64,000 bases of DNA. Source: Kitasatospora aureofaciens. GTDB lineage: Bacteria; Actinomycetota; Actinomycetes; Streptomycetales; Streptomycetaceae. A model generated the notes under the pieces. That model saw only the letters and a program-made list of their open reading frames with translations, was not told the DNA's origin and ran no database searches. Positions within the stretch are counted from its first letter, which is position 1. Each line of letters starts with the position of its first letter. A program made the translations under genes and the position numbers. The stretch lies in assembly GCA_000720845.1 (NCBI GenBank), contig JODU01000020.1, positions 86,121 through 150,120 of the forward strand, in the 5' to 3' direction. Shown piece by piece: positions 55,279 to 63,801 of this stretch.

Positions 55279-55647
55279 TCAGGTGTTGCTCGGTCCTCCG
55301 ACCTGGATGCCCGCCATGCGCGACCACTCGTAGCGGCCCGTGGTGACCTTGGCGGCGAACTCGCCGTCGAAGTCCTCGTGGACGGTGATCCCGGACTTCT
55401 CCACGGCCTTGCGCGCCCTGTCGTGGGTGCGCGCGACCAGGTCGCCCCAGGCGCCGTCCTCGCCGACGAGCACGATCCGGGCGCCGCGCTCCCCGAGGTG
55501 GGCCACCTGGGCCTCGGCGCCGCCGTGGGCCTTGGCGAAGGATTCGATCCGCCCGGCCATCCGGGTCACCTCGTACGCGTCCCACCGGCCGGCCCAGCCG
55601 CGCTTCACGCCGGCCTGCTCCGTCTCCACCTGCTGCGTGTCTGCCAT
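55279..55647 (-). CDS. conserved cytosolic protein, unknown function
   Basis: A 122-residue protein, first part hydrophilic (TQQVETEQAGVKRGWAGRWD), then an alpha/beta core (VTRMAGRIESFAKAHGGAEA, IVLVGEDGAWGDLVARTHDR, VEKSGITVHEDFDGEFAAKV). The codon pattern is native and I recall close homologues beside ctaB in other Streptomyces, without function. A TAGCAT box ends 7 bases before the ATG and there is no ribosome site, so expression is probably leaderless. Confidence 0.78.
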   Translation of the reverse strand: MADTQQVETEQAGVKRGWAGRWDAYEVTRMAGRIESFAKAHGGAEAQVAHLGERGARIVLVGEDGAWGDLVARTHDRARKAVEKSGITVHEDFDGEFAAKVTTGRYEWSRMAGIQVGGPSNT

Positions 55648-55654
55648 GACCAGG

Positions 55655-55660
55655 ATGCTA
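55655..55660 (-). promoter_or_regulatory. -10 box of a probable leaderless transcript
   Basis: Minus-strand TAGCAT ends 7 bases before the ATG at 55647, between the ctaB terminator and the gene. Confidence 0.5.
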
Positions 55661-55680
55661 CCGACGGGTAGATCGAACGG

Positions 55681-55724
55681 CGACGGGCGGGGTGCGTGGC
55701 CTTGACCACGCACCCCGCCCGTCG
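55681..55724 (-). terminator. terminator of ctaB
   Basis: A 19-bp perfect stem, 55681-55699 (CGACGGGCGGGGTGCGTGG) with 55706-55724, loop CCTTGA, lies 22 bases past the ctaB stop. It is the strongest hairpin in the window. Confidence 0.85.
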
Positions 55725-55745
55725 GACGGCTCCACCGGATGACGC

Positions 55746-56693
55746 TCAGCGCAGGAAGGGGTCCACCGCGATGGCGAGGAACAGCACCGACACGTAGGTG
55801 ATGGACCAGTGGAACAGCCGCATCTCCTTGAGCTTGCCGCCGGTCACCTCGGCCTTGGCCCGGTTCTGCAGCCCGTGCGCCTCCCACAGCCACATGCCGC
55901 CGGCCGCCACGGCGACCGCCGTGTAGAACCAGCCGGTGTAGCCGAGCGGCGTCAGCAGCAGCGACACGACGACCATCACCCAGCTGTAGATGACGATCTG
56001 CCGGGCGACCACCTTGTTGGACGCGATCACGGGGAGCATCGGCACGCCGACGCGCGCGTAGTCCTCCTTGACCTTCATGGACAGCGGCCAGTAGTGCGGC
56101 GGCGTCCAGAAGAACATCACGCCAAAGAGGATGATCGGCGCCCAGGACATCGAGTTGGTCACGGCCGACCAGCCGATGAGCACCGGGAGACAGCCGGCGA
56201 TGCCGCCCCAGACGATGTTCTGCGAGGTGCGGCGCTTGAGGATCATCGTGTAGACGACGACGTAGAAGAGGAGCGCGCCGAGCGAGAGCCAGGCCGACAG
56301 CCAGTTCACGGTGAAGCCGAACAGCAGCGTGGAGACGATCGCCAGAGCGATGCCGAAGACGAGGCATTCGGCCGGACTGACCATGCCGGTCACCAGCGGT
56401 CGCTGCGAGGTCCGGTCCATCAGCGCGTCGATGTCGCGGTCGATGTACATGTTCAGCGCATTGGCGCCGCCGGCCGACAGGTAACCGCCGACGCAGGTCA
56501 GCAGCACCAGCTTCAGATTCGGAACACCCTGCTCGGCGAGGAACATCACCGGAACGGTGGTGATCAGCAGAAGCTCGATGATCCGCGGCTTGGTCAGCGC
56601 CACGAACGCCTTGACACGGGCCCCGAACGGCCGGTGACTCGGGCTCTGGCTCGTCCCGATAACCCCCGCAGGACGGGATTCAACGGCCGTCAC
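55746..56693 (-). CDS. ctaB: protohaem IX farnesyltransferase (haem O synthase)
   Basis: A 315-residue UbiA-family membrane enzyme that adds a farnesyl group to haem B for cytochrome oxidase. The prenyl-diphosphate/Mg site is NALNMYIDRDIDALMDRT near residue 78, followed by SQRPLVTG; a second conserved segment is FFWTPPHYWPLSMKVKEDY near 190. Seven to nine membrane spans are apparent. The GTG at 56693 follows AGGGG; an upstream GTG and an ATG at 56714 have poorer sites. It works with ctaA at 52317 and is divergent from the transketolase operon. Confidence 0.95.
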   Translation of the reverse strand: MTAVESRPAGVIGTSQSPSHRPFGARVKAFVALTKPRIIELLLITTVPVMFLAEQGVPNLKLVLLTCVGGYLSAGGANALNMYIDRDIDALMDRTSQRPLVTGMVSPAECLVFGIALAIVSTLLFGFTVNWLSAWLSLGALLFYVVVYTMILKRRTSQNIVWGGIAGCLPVLIGWSAVTNSMSWAPIILFGVMFFWTPPHYWPLSMKVKEDYARVGVPMLPVIASNKVVARQIVIYSWVMVVVSLLLTPLGYTGWFYTAVAVAAGGMWLWEAHGLQNRAKAEVTGGKLKEMRLFHWSITYVSVLFLAIAVDPFLR

Positions 56694-57070
56694 GCACACC
56701 CCTGACAGAGACATCCCAGCGAGCCTCCCCGTGTGAAGTGGCGGTAAAGGCTCGCGCGTACCACGCCACTTTAGACGTTGCCCATACCTCGGCCTTCGCG
56801 GGGGTGGGCTCGTGTTGGCGCGAGCGCTCCGACGTGCGTTCGCGGAGTCGGTTGAGCGGTCAGATGAGCGGCTCCGTATTCACTTGCCGAATGCGGTTTC
56901 GCCCAGTCGACAGGCGGATCCGGAAGAGTCCCGGCAGTCTGGTTTCCAGCGGAAAAACGCACGTACTTACGGGGGTAGGCTCGGCAATGGCCGGCCGACT
57001 CACGGACGCGCCGGCAGCCCGTGCACCTGTGCACGGGCAACCGACATGTGGAGAGGAGCCCTGACTCAGG
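56694..57070. other. 377-base divergent intergenic region, ctaB and tkt
   Basis: This region must hold the promoters of ctaB (minus) and the tkt operon (plus). A TAGGCT (56976-56981) could be a -10 for tkt, but no matching -35 is clear. The tkt GTG has AGAGGAG about 13 bases upstream, an unusually long spacing. No operator or RNA element could be supported. Confidence 0.5.
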
Positions 57071-59158
57071 GTGAGCACCAAGCCGACCACCACAGACCTC
57101 GAGTGGACCGAACTGGACCAGCGGGCCGTGGACACCGCCCGCGTCCTGGCCGCCGATGCCGTACAGAAGGTTGGCAACGGCCATCCTGGTACGGCGATGA
57201 GCCTGGCGCCCGCCGCCTACACCCTCTTCCAGAAGGTGATGCGGCACGACCCCGCCGACGCGAACTGGGTCGGGCGCGACCGTTTCGTGCTGTCCGCGGG
57301 CCACTCGTCCCTGACCCTCTACACCCAGCTGTACCTGGCCGGCTTCGGCCTGGAGCTGGCGGACCTGGAGTCCTTCCGCACCTGGGGCTCCAAGACCCCC
57401 GGCCACCCGGAGTACGGCCACACCACGGGCGTGGAGACCACGACCGGTCCGCTGGGCCAGGGCGTGGCCAACGCGGTGGGCATGGCGATGGCCGCCCGCT
57501 ACGAGCGCGGCCTGTTCGACCCGGAGGCCCCGGAGGGCGAGTCCCCCTTCGACCACTTCGTCTACTGCATCGCCGGTGACGGCTGCCTCCAGGAGGGCAT
57601 CTCCGCCGAGGCGTCCTCCACGGCCGGTCACCAGAAGCTCGGCAACCTGGTGCTGCTGTGGGACGACAACCACATCTCCATCGAGGGCGACACCGAGACC
57701 GCCGTCTCCGAGGACACCTGCAAGCGGTACGAGGCGTACGGCTGGCACGTCCAGCGTGTCGCCCCGAAGCCGGACGGCGACCTGGACCCGAACGCGATCT
57801 ACGACGCGATCCAGGAGGCGAAGAAGGTCACCGACCGGCCGTCCTTCATCGCCATGCGCTCGATCATCGCCTGGCCCGCCCCGAACGCGCAGAACACCGA
57901 GGCCGCCCACGGCTCGGCGCTCGGCGACGACGAGGTCGCGGCGACCAAGCGGGTCCTGGGCTTCGACCCGGAGAAGTCCTTCGAGGTCTCCGACGAGGTC
58001 ATCGGGCACACCCGCAAGGCGCTGGAGAAGGGCCAGGCGGCCCGCGCGGTGTGGGAGAAGTCCTTCCAGCAGTGGCGGGACAACAACCCGGACCGCGCCG
58101 CCGAGTACGACCGCGTCGCCAAGGGTGAGCTGCCGAAGGGCTGGGAGGAGAAGATCCCGGTCTTCGAGGCGGGCAAGGGCCTGGCGACCCGCGCCGCGTC
58201 CGGCAAGGTGCTCCAGGCGCTCGGCGCGGTCGTCCCGGAGCTGTGGGGCGGCTCGGCCGACCTCGCGGGCTCCAACAACACGACGATCGACAAGACGTCG
58301 TCCTTCCTCCCGGCGGGCAACCCGCTGCCGGAGGCCGACCCGTACGGCCGCACCATCCACTTCGGCATCCGCGAGCACGCGATGGCCGCGGAGATGAACG
58401 GCATCGCGCTGCACGGCAACACCCGCATCTACGGCGGAACCTTCCTGGTCTTCTCCGACTACATGCGCAACGCGGTGCGGCTGTCGGCGCTGATGCACCT
58501 GCCGGTGACGTACGTGTGGACGCACGACTCCATCGGTCTGGGCGAGGACGGTCCGACGCACCAGCCGGTCGAGCACCTGGCCTCGCTGCGCGCCATCCCG
58601 GGTCTGAACGTGGTCCGTCCGGCCGACGCCAACGAGACCGCCATCGCCTGGCGCGAGATCCTCCGGCGCTGGACGAAGGAGTTCGGCAAGGGCCAGCCGC
58701 ACGGTCTGGCGCTGACCCGCCAGGGCGTGCCGACGTACGAGCCCAACGACGACGCGGCCAAGGGCGGCTACGTCCTGTTCGAGGCCGACGGCGGCGACGC
58801 CGAGGTCTTGCTCATCGCCACCGGCTCCGAGGTGCACGTCGCCGTCGAGGCGCGCGAGCGGCTCCAGGCCGACGGCGTGCCGACCCGTGTGGTGTCCATG
58901 CCGTCCGTGGAATGGTTCGAGCAGCAGGACCAGGGGTACCGGGACAGCGTCCTGCCCCCGTCCGTGAGGGCGCGGGTCGCGGTCGAGGCCGGGATCGGTC
59001 TGACCTGGCACAAGTACGTGGGGGACGCCGGCCGGATCGTCTCCCTGGAGCACTTCGGTGCTTCGGCGGACGCCAAGGTGCTCTTCAAGGAGTTCGGTTT
59101 CACCGCCGAGAACGTCGCGTCCGCCGCCCGGGAATCGATCGCCGCAGCCCAGCGCTGA
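57071..59158 (+). CDS. tkt: transketolase
   Basis: A 695-residue thiamine-diphosphate enzyme that moves two-carbon units in the non-oxidative pentose phosphate pathway. Landmarks: VQKVGNGHPGTAMSLAPAAY near residue 33, the substrate His in SAGHSSLTLYTQLYL near 75, PGHPEYGHTTGVETTTGPLG near 110, the cofactor motif GDGCLQEGISAEASSTAG near 163 ending NLVLLWDDNHISIEG, and IHFGIREHAMAAEMNGIA near 420 with the catalytic Glu. Start GTG at 57071 is the first in frame after a stop at 57062. It leads the operon tkt-tal-zwf-opcA-pgl. Confidence 0.96.
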   Translation: MSTKPTTTDLEWTELDQRAVDTARVLAADAVQKVGNGHPGTAMSLAPAAYTLFQKVMRHDPADANWVGRDRFVLSAGHSSLTLYTQLYLAGFGLELADLESFRTWGSKTPGHPEYGHTTGVETTTGPLGQGVANAVGMAMAARYERGLFDPEAPEGESPFDHFVYCIAGDGCLQEGISAEASSTAGHQKLGNLVLLWDDNHISIEGDTETAVSEDTCKRYEAYGWHVQRVAPKPDGDLDPNAIYDAIQEAKKVTDRPSFIAMRSIIAWPAPNAQNTEAAHGSALGDDEVAATKRVLGFDPEKSFEVSDEVIGHTRKALEKGQAARAVWEKSFQQWRDNNPDRAAEYDRVAKGELPKGWEEKIPVFEAGKGLATRAASGKVLQALGAVVPELWGGSADLAGSNNTTIDKTSSFLPAGNPLPEADPYGRTIHFGIREHAMAAEMNGIALHGNTRIYGGTFLVFSDYMRNAVRLSALMHLPVTYVWTHDSIGLGEDGPTHQPVEHLASLRAIPGLNVVRPADANETAIAWREILRRWTKEFGKGQPHGLALTRQGVPTYEPNDDAAKGGYVLFEADGGDAEVLLIATGSEVHVAVEARERLQADGVPTRVVSMPSVEWFEQQDQGYRDSVLPPSVRARVAVEAGIGLTWHKYVGDAGRIVSLEHFGASADAKVLFKEFGFTAENVASAARESIAAAQR

Positions 59159-59192
59159 CGCTCGTACACGACACGTAGGAGATGCATTTTCC

Positions 59193-60311
59193 ATGACAGA
59201 CGCACTCAAGCGCCTCTCCGATGAAGGCGTCGCGATCTGGCTGGACGACCTGTCGCGCAAGCGGATCACGTCCGGCAACCTCGCCGAGCTGATCGACCAG
59301 CAGCACGTCGTGGGCGTCACCACCAACCCGTCGATCTTCCAGAAGGCGATCTCCCAGGGCGACGGCTACGACCAGCAGCTCGCCGACCTCGCCGTGCGCG
59401 GGGTCACGGTCGAAGAGGCCATCCGCATGATCACCACGGCGGACGTCCGCGACGCCGCCGACATCCTGCGCCCGGTCTTCGACAACACCGGCGGCAAGGA
59501 CGGCCGGGTCTCCATCGAGGTGGACCCGCGCCTGGCGCACAACACCCACGCCACCGTGGCCGAGGCCAAGCAGCTGGCGTGGCTGGTGGACCGGCCCAAC
59601 ACCTTCATCAAGATCCCGGCCACCGAGGCGGGCCTGCCGGCCATCGCCGAGACCATCGGCCTGGGCATCAGCGTCAACGTCACGCTGATCTTCTCGCTGG
59701 AGCGCTACCGCAAGGTCATGGACGCCTTCCTGACCGGCCTGGAGAAGGCCAAGGAGCGCGGCCTGGACCTGTCGCAGATCCACTCCGTGGCGTCCTTCTT
59801 CGTGTCCCGCGTGGACACCGAGATCGACAAGCGGATCGACGCGATCGGCACCGACGAGGCCAAGGCGCTGCGCGGCAAGGCCGCCGTCGCCAACGCGCGC
59901 CTCGCCTACCAGGCGTACGAGGAGGTCTTCGGCACCGACCGCTGGGCCGCCCTGGAGAAGGCCGGCGCCAACAAGCAGCGTCCGCTGTGGGCGTCGACCG
60001 GTGTGAAGGACAAGGCGTACAGCGACACCATGTACGTCACCGACCTGGTCGCGCCGAACACGGTCAACACCATGCCGGAGGCCACGCTGCTGGCCACCGA
60101 GGACCACGGCGAGATCACCGGCGACGCCGTCGCCGGGTCGTACGAGCAGGCCCGCGCCGACCTCGACGCGGTCGAGAAGCTCGGGATCTCCTACGACGAG
60201 GTGGTCCAGCTCCTGGAGGACGAGGGCGTCGACAAGTTCGAGGACGCCTGGAACGACCTGCTGAAGTCCACGGAGGCGGAGCTCAAGCGCCTCGCTCCCT
60301 CGGAGGGCTAA
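59193..60311 (+). CDS. tal: transaldolase
   Basis: A 372-residue transaldolase of the larger actinobacterial type (transfers dihydroxyacetone between sugar phosphates). Visible residues: GVTTNPSIFQKAIS near 35, the Schiff-base Lys in TFIKIPATEAGLPA near 140, VNVTLIFSLERYRKV near 165, and SVASFFVSRVDTEIDKR near 195. The AGGAG site is 11 bases from the ATG. It follows tkt by 34 bases and its stop region contains the ribosome site for zwf. Confidence 0.95.
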   Translation: MTDALKRLSDEGVAIWLDDLSRKRITSGNLAELIDQQHVVGVTTNPSIFQKAISQGDGYDQQLADLAVRGVTVEEAIRMITTADVRDAADILRPVFDNTGGKDGRVSIEVDPRLAHNTHATVAEAKQLAWLVDRPNTFIKIPATEAGLPAIAETIGLGISVNVTLIFSLERYRKVMDAFLTGLEKAKERGLDLSQIHSVASFFVSRVDTEIDKRIDAIGTDEAKALRGKAAVANARLAYQAYEEVFGTDRWAALEKAGANKQRPLWASTGVKDKAYSDTMYVTDLVAPNTVNTMPEATLLATEDHGEITGDAVAGSYEQARADLDAVEKLGISYDEVVQLLEDEGVDKFEDAWNDLLKSTEAELKRLAPSEG

Positions 60312-60314
60312 AAA

Positions 60315-61838
60315 TTGTCAAGCAGCAATCCGCTGCGTGACCCCGCAGACCGACGGCTCCCGCGTATCGCGGGGCCGTCGGGTCTGGTCATTTTCGGCGT
60401 CACCGGTGATCTGTCCCGCAAGAAGCTCATGCCCGCCGTGTACGACCTCGCCAACCGGGGTCTGCTGCCGCCGGGCTTCTCGCTCGTCGGGTTCGCCCGC
60501 CGCGACTGGGAGCACGAGGACTTCGCCCAGGTCGTGCACGACGCCGTCAAGGAACACTCCCGTACGCCGTTCCGCGAGGAGGTCTGGCAGCAGCTCATCC
60601 AGGGGATGCGCTTCGTCCAGGGCACCTTCGACGACGACGACGCCTTCGAGCGGCTGCGCGGCACCATCGAGGAACTGGACAAGGCACAGGGCACGGGCGG
60701 CAACTTCGCCTTCTACCTGTCGGTGCCGCCGAAGTCCTTCCCGGTGGTCATCCAGCAGCTGAAGAAGCACGGTCTCGCCGACCAGACGGGCGGCTCCTGG
60801 CGCCGCGCGGTGATCGAGAAGCCCTTCGGCCACGACCTGAGGTCGGCCGAGGAACTCAACGCGATCGTCCACGAGGTCTTCGCCCCGGACCAGGTCTTCC
60901 GCATCGACCACTACCTGGGCAAGGAGACCGTCCAGAACATCCTGGCGCTGCGCTTCGCCAACACGATGTTCGAGCCGATCTGGAACCGGTCCTACGTGGA
61001 CCACATCCAGATCACCATGGCGGAGGACATCGGCATCGGCGGCCGGGCCGGCTACTACGACGGCATCGGCGCGGCGCGTGACGTCATCCAGAACCACCTG
61101 CTCCAACTGCTCGCGCTGACCGCCATGGAGGAGCCCGCCTCCTTCGACGCGGACGCGCTGGCGGCGGAGAAGACCAAGGTGCTCGGCGCGGTCCGCCTCC
61201 CCAAGGACCTGGGCCGGGACACCGTGCGCGGCCAGTACGCGGCCGGGTGGCAGGGCGGCGCCAAGGCCGTCGGCTACCTGGAGGAGGAGGGCATCGACCC
61301 GAAGTCGAAGACCGACACCTACGCCGCGATCAAGGTCGGCATCGACAACCGCCGCTGGGCGGGCGTCCCCTTCTACCTGCGCACCGGCAAGCGCCTCGGC
61401 CGCCGGGTCACGGAGATCGCGGTCGTCTTCCAGCGGGCCCCGCACTCCCCGTTCGACACGACGGCCACCGAGGAACTCGGCTCGAACGCGATCGTCATCC
61501 GCGTCCAGCCGGACGAGGGCGTCACCGTCCGCTTCGGTTCCAAGGTGCCGGGCACGTCGATGGAGATCCGGGACGTGTCCATGGACTTCGCCTACGGCGA
61601 GTCCTTCACCGAGTCCAGCCCCGAGGCGTACGAGCGCCTGATCCTCGACGTGCTGCTCGGCGACGCCAACCTCTTCCCGCGCACCGAGGAGGTCGAGCTG
61701 TCCTGGAAGATCCTCGACCCGATCGAGGAGTACTGGGACGAGCACGGCACGCCGGCCCAGTACCCGGCGGGCACCTGGGGTCCCGTCGAGGCGGACGACA
61801 TGCTGGAACGAGACGGACGGAGCTGGCGCCGGCCATGA
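60315..61838 (+). CDS. zwf: glucose-6-phosphate 1-dehydrogenase
   Basis: A 507-residue G6PD that begins the oxidative branch and makes NADPH. The coenzyme fold has LVIFGVTGDLSRKKLMPAVY near residue 25; the active-site signature is FRIDHYLGKETVQNILALRF near 195 (His-Tyr-Leu-Gly-Lys with the catalytic pair); MEIRDVSMDFAYGESF lies in the C-terminal part. The start is TTG at 60315: GGAGGG overlaps the tal stop at ideal spacing, so zwf is coupled to tal by re-initiation. The opcA start overlaps its stop (ATGA). Confidence 0.95.
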   Translation: MSSSNPLRDPADRRLPRIAGPSGLVIFGVTGDLSRKKLMPAVYDLANRGLLPPGFSLVGFARRDWEHEDFAQVVHDAVKEHSRTPFREEVWQQLIQGMRFVQGTFDDDDAFERLRGTIEELDKAQGTGGNFAFYLSVPPKSFPVVIQQLKKHGLADQTGGSWRRAVIEKPFGHDLRSAEELNAIVHEVFAPDQVFRIDHYLGKETVQNILALRFANTMFEPIWNRSYVDHIQITMAEDIGIGGRAGYYDGIGAARDVIQNHLLQLLALTAMEEPASFDADALAAEKTKVLGAVRLPKDLGRDTVRGQYAAGWQGGAKAVGYLEEEGIDPKSKTDTYAAIKVGIDNRRWAGVPFYLRTGKRLGRRVTEIAVVFQRAPHSPFDTTATEELGSNAIVIRVQPDEGVTVRFGSKVPGTSMEIRDVSMDFAYGESFTESSPEAYERLILDVLLGDANLFPRTEEVELSWKILDPIEEYWDEHGTPAQYPAGTWGPVEADDMLERDGRSWRRP

Positions 61839-62890
61839 AGACCGACCTCACGGACACCACGGCCAGCAAGATCAACAAGGCGCTGGTGCTCGGCCGTCGG
61901 GCGATCGGCACGCCCGCGATCGGCATGGTGCTCACCCTCGTCATCGTCACCGACGAGGAGAACGCCTACGACGCCCTGAAGGCCGCGAGCGACGCCGCGC
62001 ACGAGCATCCCTCGCGCACGCTCCTCGTCATCAAGCGGGCCTCCCGCTCGCCCCGGGACCGCACCCAGTCCAGGCTGGACGCCGAGGTGCGCCTCGGCGC
62101 CGACGCGGGCACCGGCGAGACGATCGTGCTGCGGCTGTACGGCGACGTCGTCCACCACGCCCAGTCGGTGGTCCTGCCGCTGCTGCTGCCGGACGCGCCG
62201 GTGGTGGTCTGGTGGCCGGTGAACGCGCCGCTGGATCCGGCGAAGGACCCCCTGGGCGCCCTCGCCCAGCGCCGCGTCACCGACACCTACGCCTGCGAGG
62301 AGCCGATACGGGAGCTGGCGGCCCGTGCCGACGCCTACGCGCCGGGCGACACCGACCTGTCGTGGACCCGCATCACGCCGTGGCGCTCGATGCTGGCGGC
62401 GGCCCTCGACCAGGTCGACTGCCAGGTGCAGTCGGTCGAGGTGGAGGGCGAGGAGTTCAACCCGAGCTGTGAGCTGCTCGCGATGTGGCTCGCCGACCGG
62501 CTGGACGTGCCGGTGCGGCGCACGGTGACGAGCGGCCCGGGTCTCACCGCGGTCCGCATGGACACCGACTGCGGTCCGGTCGTCCTGGACCGGGCCGACG
62601 GCTCGCTGGCGAACCTCTCCATCCAGGGGCAGCCGGCCCGCGCGGTGGCGCTCAAGCGCCGCGAGACGGCCGAGCTGATCGCGGAGGAGTTGCGGCGCCT
62701 GGACCCGGACGACACGTACGCCTCGGCGCTGCGCTACGGGGTGGACCGGTTGAACGCGCCGGCCAAAGGGGACCCGGCCGACGGCAACGGCGCCCGCGCG
62801 GTCGCCGCTCCCGTCGAGGCGGCTGCGAAGGCCCCCGCGAAGGACGCGGCGCAGGAGAAGACACCGGTGAGGAAGGCGGCGGCGAAATGA
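61835..62890 (+). CDS. opcA: OpcA, glucose-6-phosphate dehydrogenase assembly protein
   Basis: A 351-residue OpcA, an activator of G6PD in actinobacteria and cyanobacteria. Typical text: LVLGRRAIGTPAIGMVLTLV near residue 18, ETIVLRLYGDVVHHAQSVVL near 88, LLLPDAPVVVWWPVNAP near 108, and DLSWTRITPWRSMLAAALDQ near 170. A 50-residue Ala/Lys-rich tail (VEAAAKAPAKDAAQEKTPVR) ends the protein. Overlaps zwf and pgl by four bases each, so the three proteins are made in fixed ratio. Confidence 0.94.
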   Translation: MKTDLTDTTASKINKALVLGRRAIGTPAIGMVLTLVIVTDEENAYDALKAASDAAHEHPSRTLLVIKRASRSPRDRTQSRLDAEVRLGADAGTGETIVLRLYGDVVHHAQSVVLPLLLPDAPVVVWWPVNAPLDPAKDPLGALAQRRVTDTYACEEPIRELAARADAYAPGDTDLSWTRITPWRSMLAAALDQVDCQVQSVEVEGEEFNPSCELLAMWLADRLDVPVRRTVTSGPGLTAVRMDTDCGPVVLDRADGSLANLSIQGQPARAVALKRRETAELIAEELRRLDPDDTYASALRYGVDRLNAPAKGDPADGNGARAVAAPVEAAAKAPAKDAAQEKTPVRKAAAK

Positions 62891-63672
62891 GCGACACCCC
62901 GCAGCTGGTCGTGCACCGCGACAAGGAGCTGATGGCCGAGGCCGCGGCGGCCCGCCTGATCACGAAGATCGTGGACGCGCAGGCCTCCCGGGGCAGCGCG
63001 TCCGTGGTCCTCACCGGCGGCCGCAACGGCAACGGCCTGCTCGCGGCGCTGGCCGGTTCTCCGGCCCGGGACGCGATCGACTGGGGCCGGCTCGACCTGT
63101 GGTGGGGCGACGAGCGCTTCCTGCCGGACGGCGACCCGGAGCGCAACGTCACCCAGGCGCGTCAGGCGCTGCTCGACGCGGTGCCGCTGGACCCGAAGCG
63201 GGTGCACGCGATGGCGCCGTCCGACGGCCCCTACGGTTCGGACGTGGAGGCGGCGGCCGCCGCCTACGCGCAGGAGCTGGCCACGGCCTCCGTCCCCGAG
63301 AACCACGCCGCGGTGCCGTCCTTCGACGTCCTGCTCCTCGGTGTCGGCCCGGACACCCACGTGGCGTCGCTCTTCCCGGAGCACCCGGGAGTCCGGGAGA
63401 CGGAGCGCACGGTGATCGGCGTCCACGGCTCCCCCAAGCCGCCGCCCATCCGCATCTCCCTGACCCTGCCCGCGATCCGCGCCGCCCGTGAGGTGTGGCT
63501 GCTCGCGGCGGGCGAGGACAAGGCGAACGCGGTGGCGATGGCCCTGTCGGGCGCGGGCGAGATCCAGGCCCCGGCGGCGGGTGCCCGGGGCCGCGCCCGC
63601 ACCCTGTGGCTGCTGGACTCGGCGGCGGCGTCCCAGCTGCCGAGGTCGCTGTACCCACCGGCGTCGGCGTAA
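62887..63672 (+). CDS. pgl: 6-phosphogluconolactonase (DevB/SOL type)
   Basis: A 261-residue enzyme that opens 6-phosphogluconolactone, following Zwf. Landmarks: SVVLTGGRNGNGLLAALAG near residue 38 (phosphate loop), LDLWWGDERFLPDGDPERNV near 68 (conserved WGDER), and VLLLGVGPDTHVASLFPEHP near 147 with the catalytic His region. ATG overlaps the opcA stop. The operon ends here: repeat copy 2 and a hairpin follow at once. 6-phosphogluconate dehydrogenase is not in the window. Confidence 0.94.
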   Translation: MSDTPQLVVHRDKELMAEAAAARLITKIVDAQASRGSASVVLTGGRNGNGLLAALAGSPARDAIDWGRLDLWWGDERFLPDGDPERNVTQARQALLDAVPLDPKRVHAMAPSDGPYGSDVEAAAAAYAQELATASVPENHAAVPSFDVLLLGVGPDTHVASLFPEHPGVRETERTVIGVHGSPKPPPIRISLTLPAIRAAREVWLLAAGEDKANAVAMALSGAGEIQAPAAGARGRARTLWLLDSAAASQLPRSLYPPASA

Positions 63673-63673
63673 T

Positions 63674-63793
63674 CCAGCCCGTCCGGCGTTTGAGGACGAG
63701 GCTGTTCAGGCCGAAGCTGGCTCTGGGAGCGGCAGCCCCCAGGGACGGGAACGGGAAGGGGCGGCGGGGGCGGAAGACCTCCCGCCGCCCCTT
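63674..63793. repeat. intergenic repeat, copy 2, with terminator hairpin
   Basis: The sequence beginning CCAGCCCGTCCGGCGTTTGA matches copy 1 at 27689 over about 100 bases with scattered substitutions and small indels. It starts two bases after the pgl stop. The terminal hairpin is AAGGGGCGGCGGG (63756-63768) with CCCGCCGCCCCTT (63781-63793), 13 bp, and serves the convergent pgl and pgi genes. The stem partners differ from copy 1 yet pairing is kept, suggesting selection on structure. Confidence 0.78.
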
Positions 63794-63801
63794 CGGCGCC
63801 T

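Noticed and set aside
56852..56882. tkt promoter TTGAGC to TATTCA
   Set aside because: The spacer is 19 bases and both hexamers are poor matches; not better than chance in this region.
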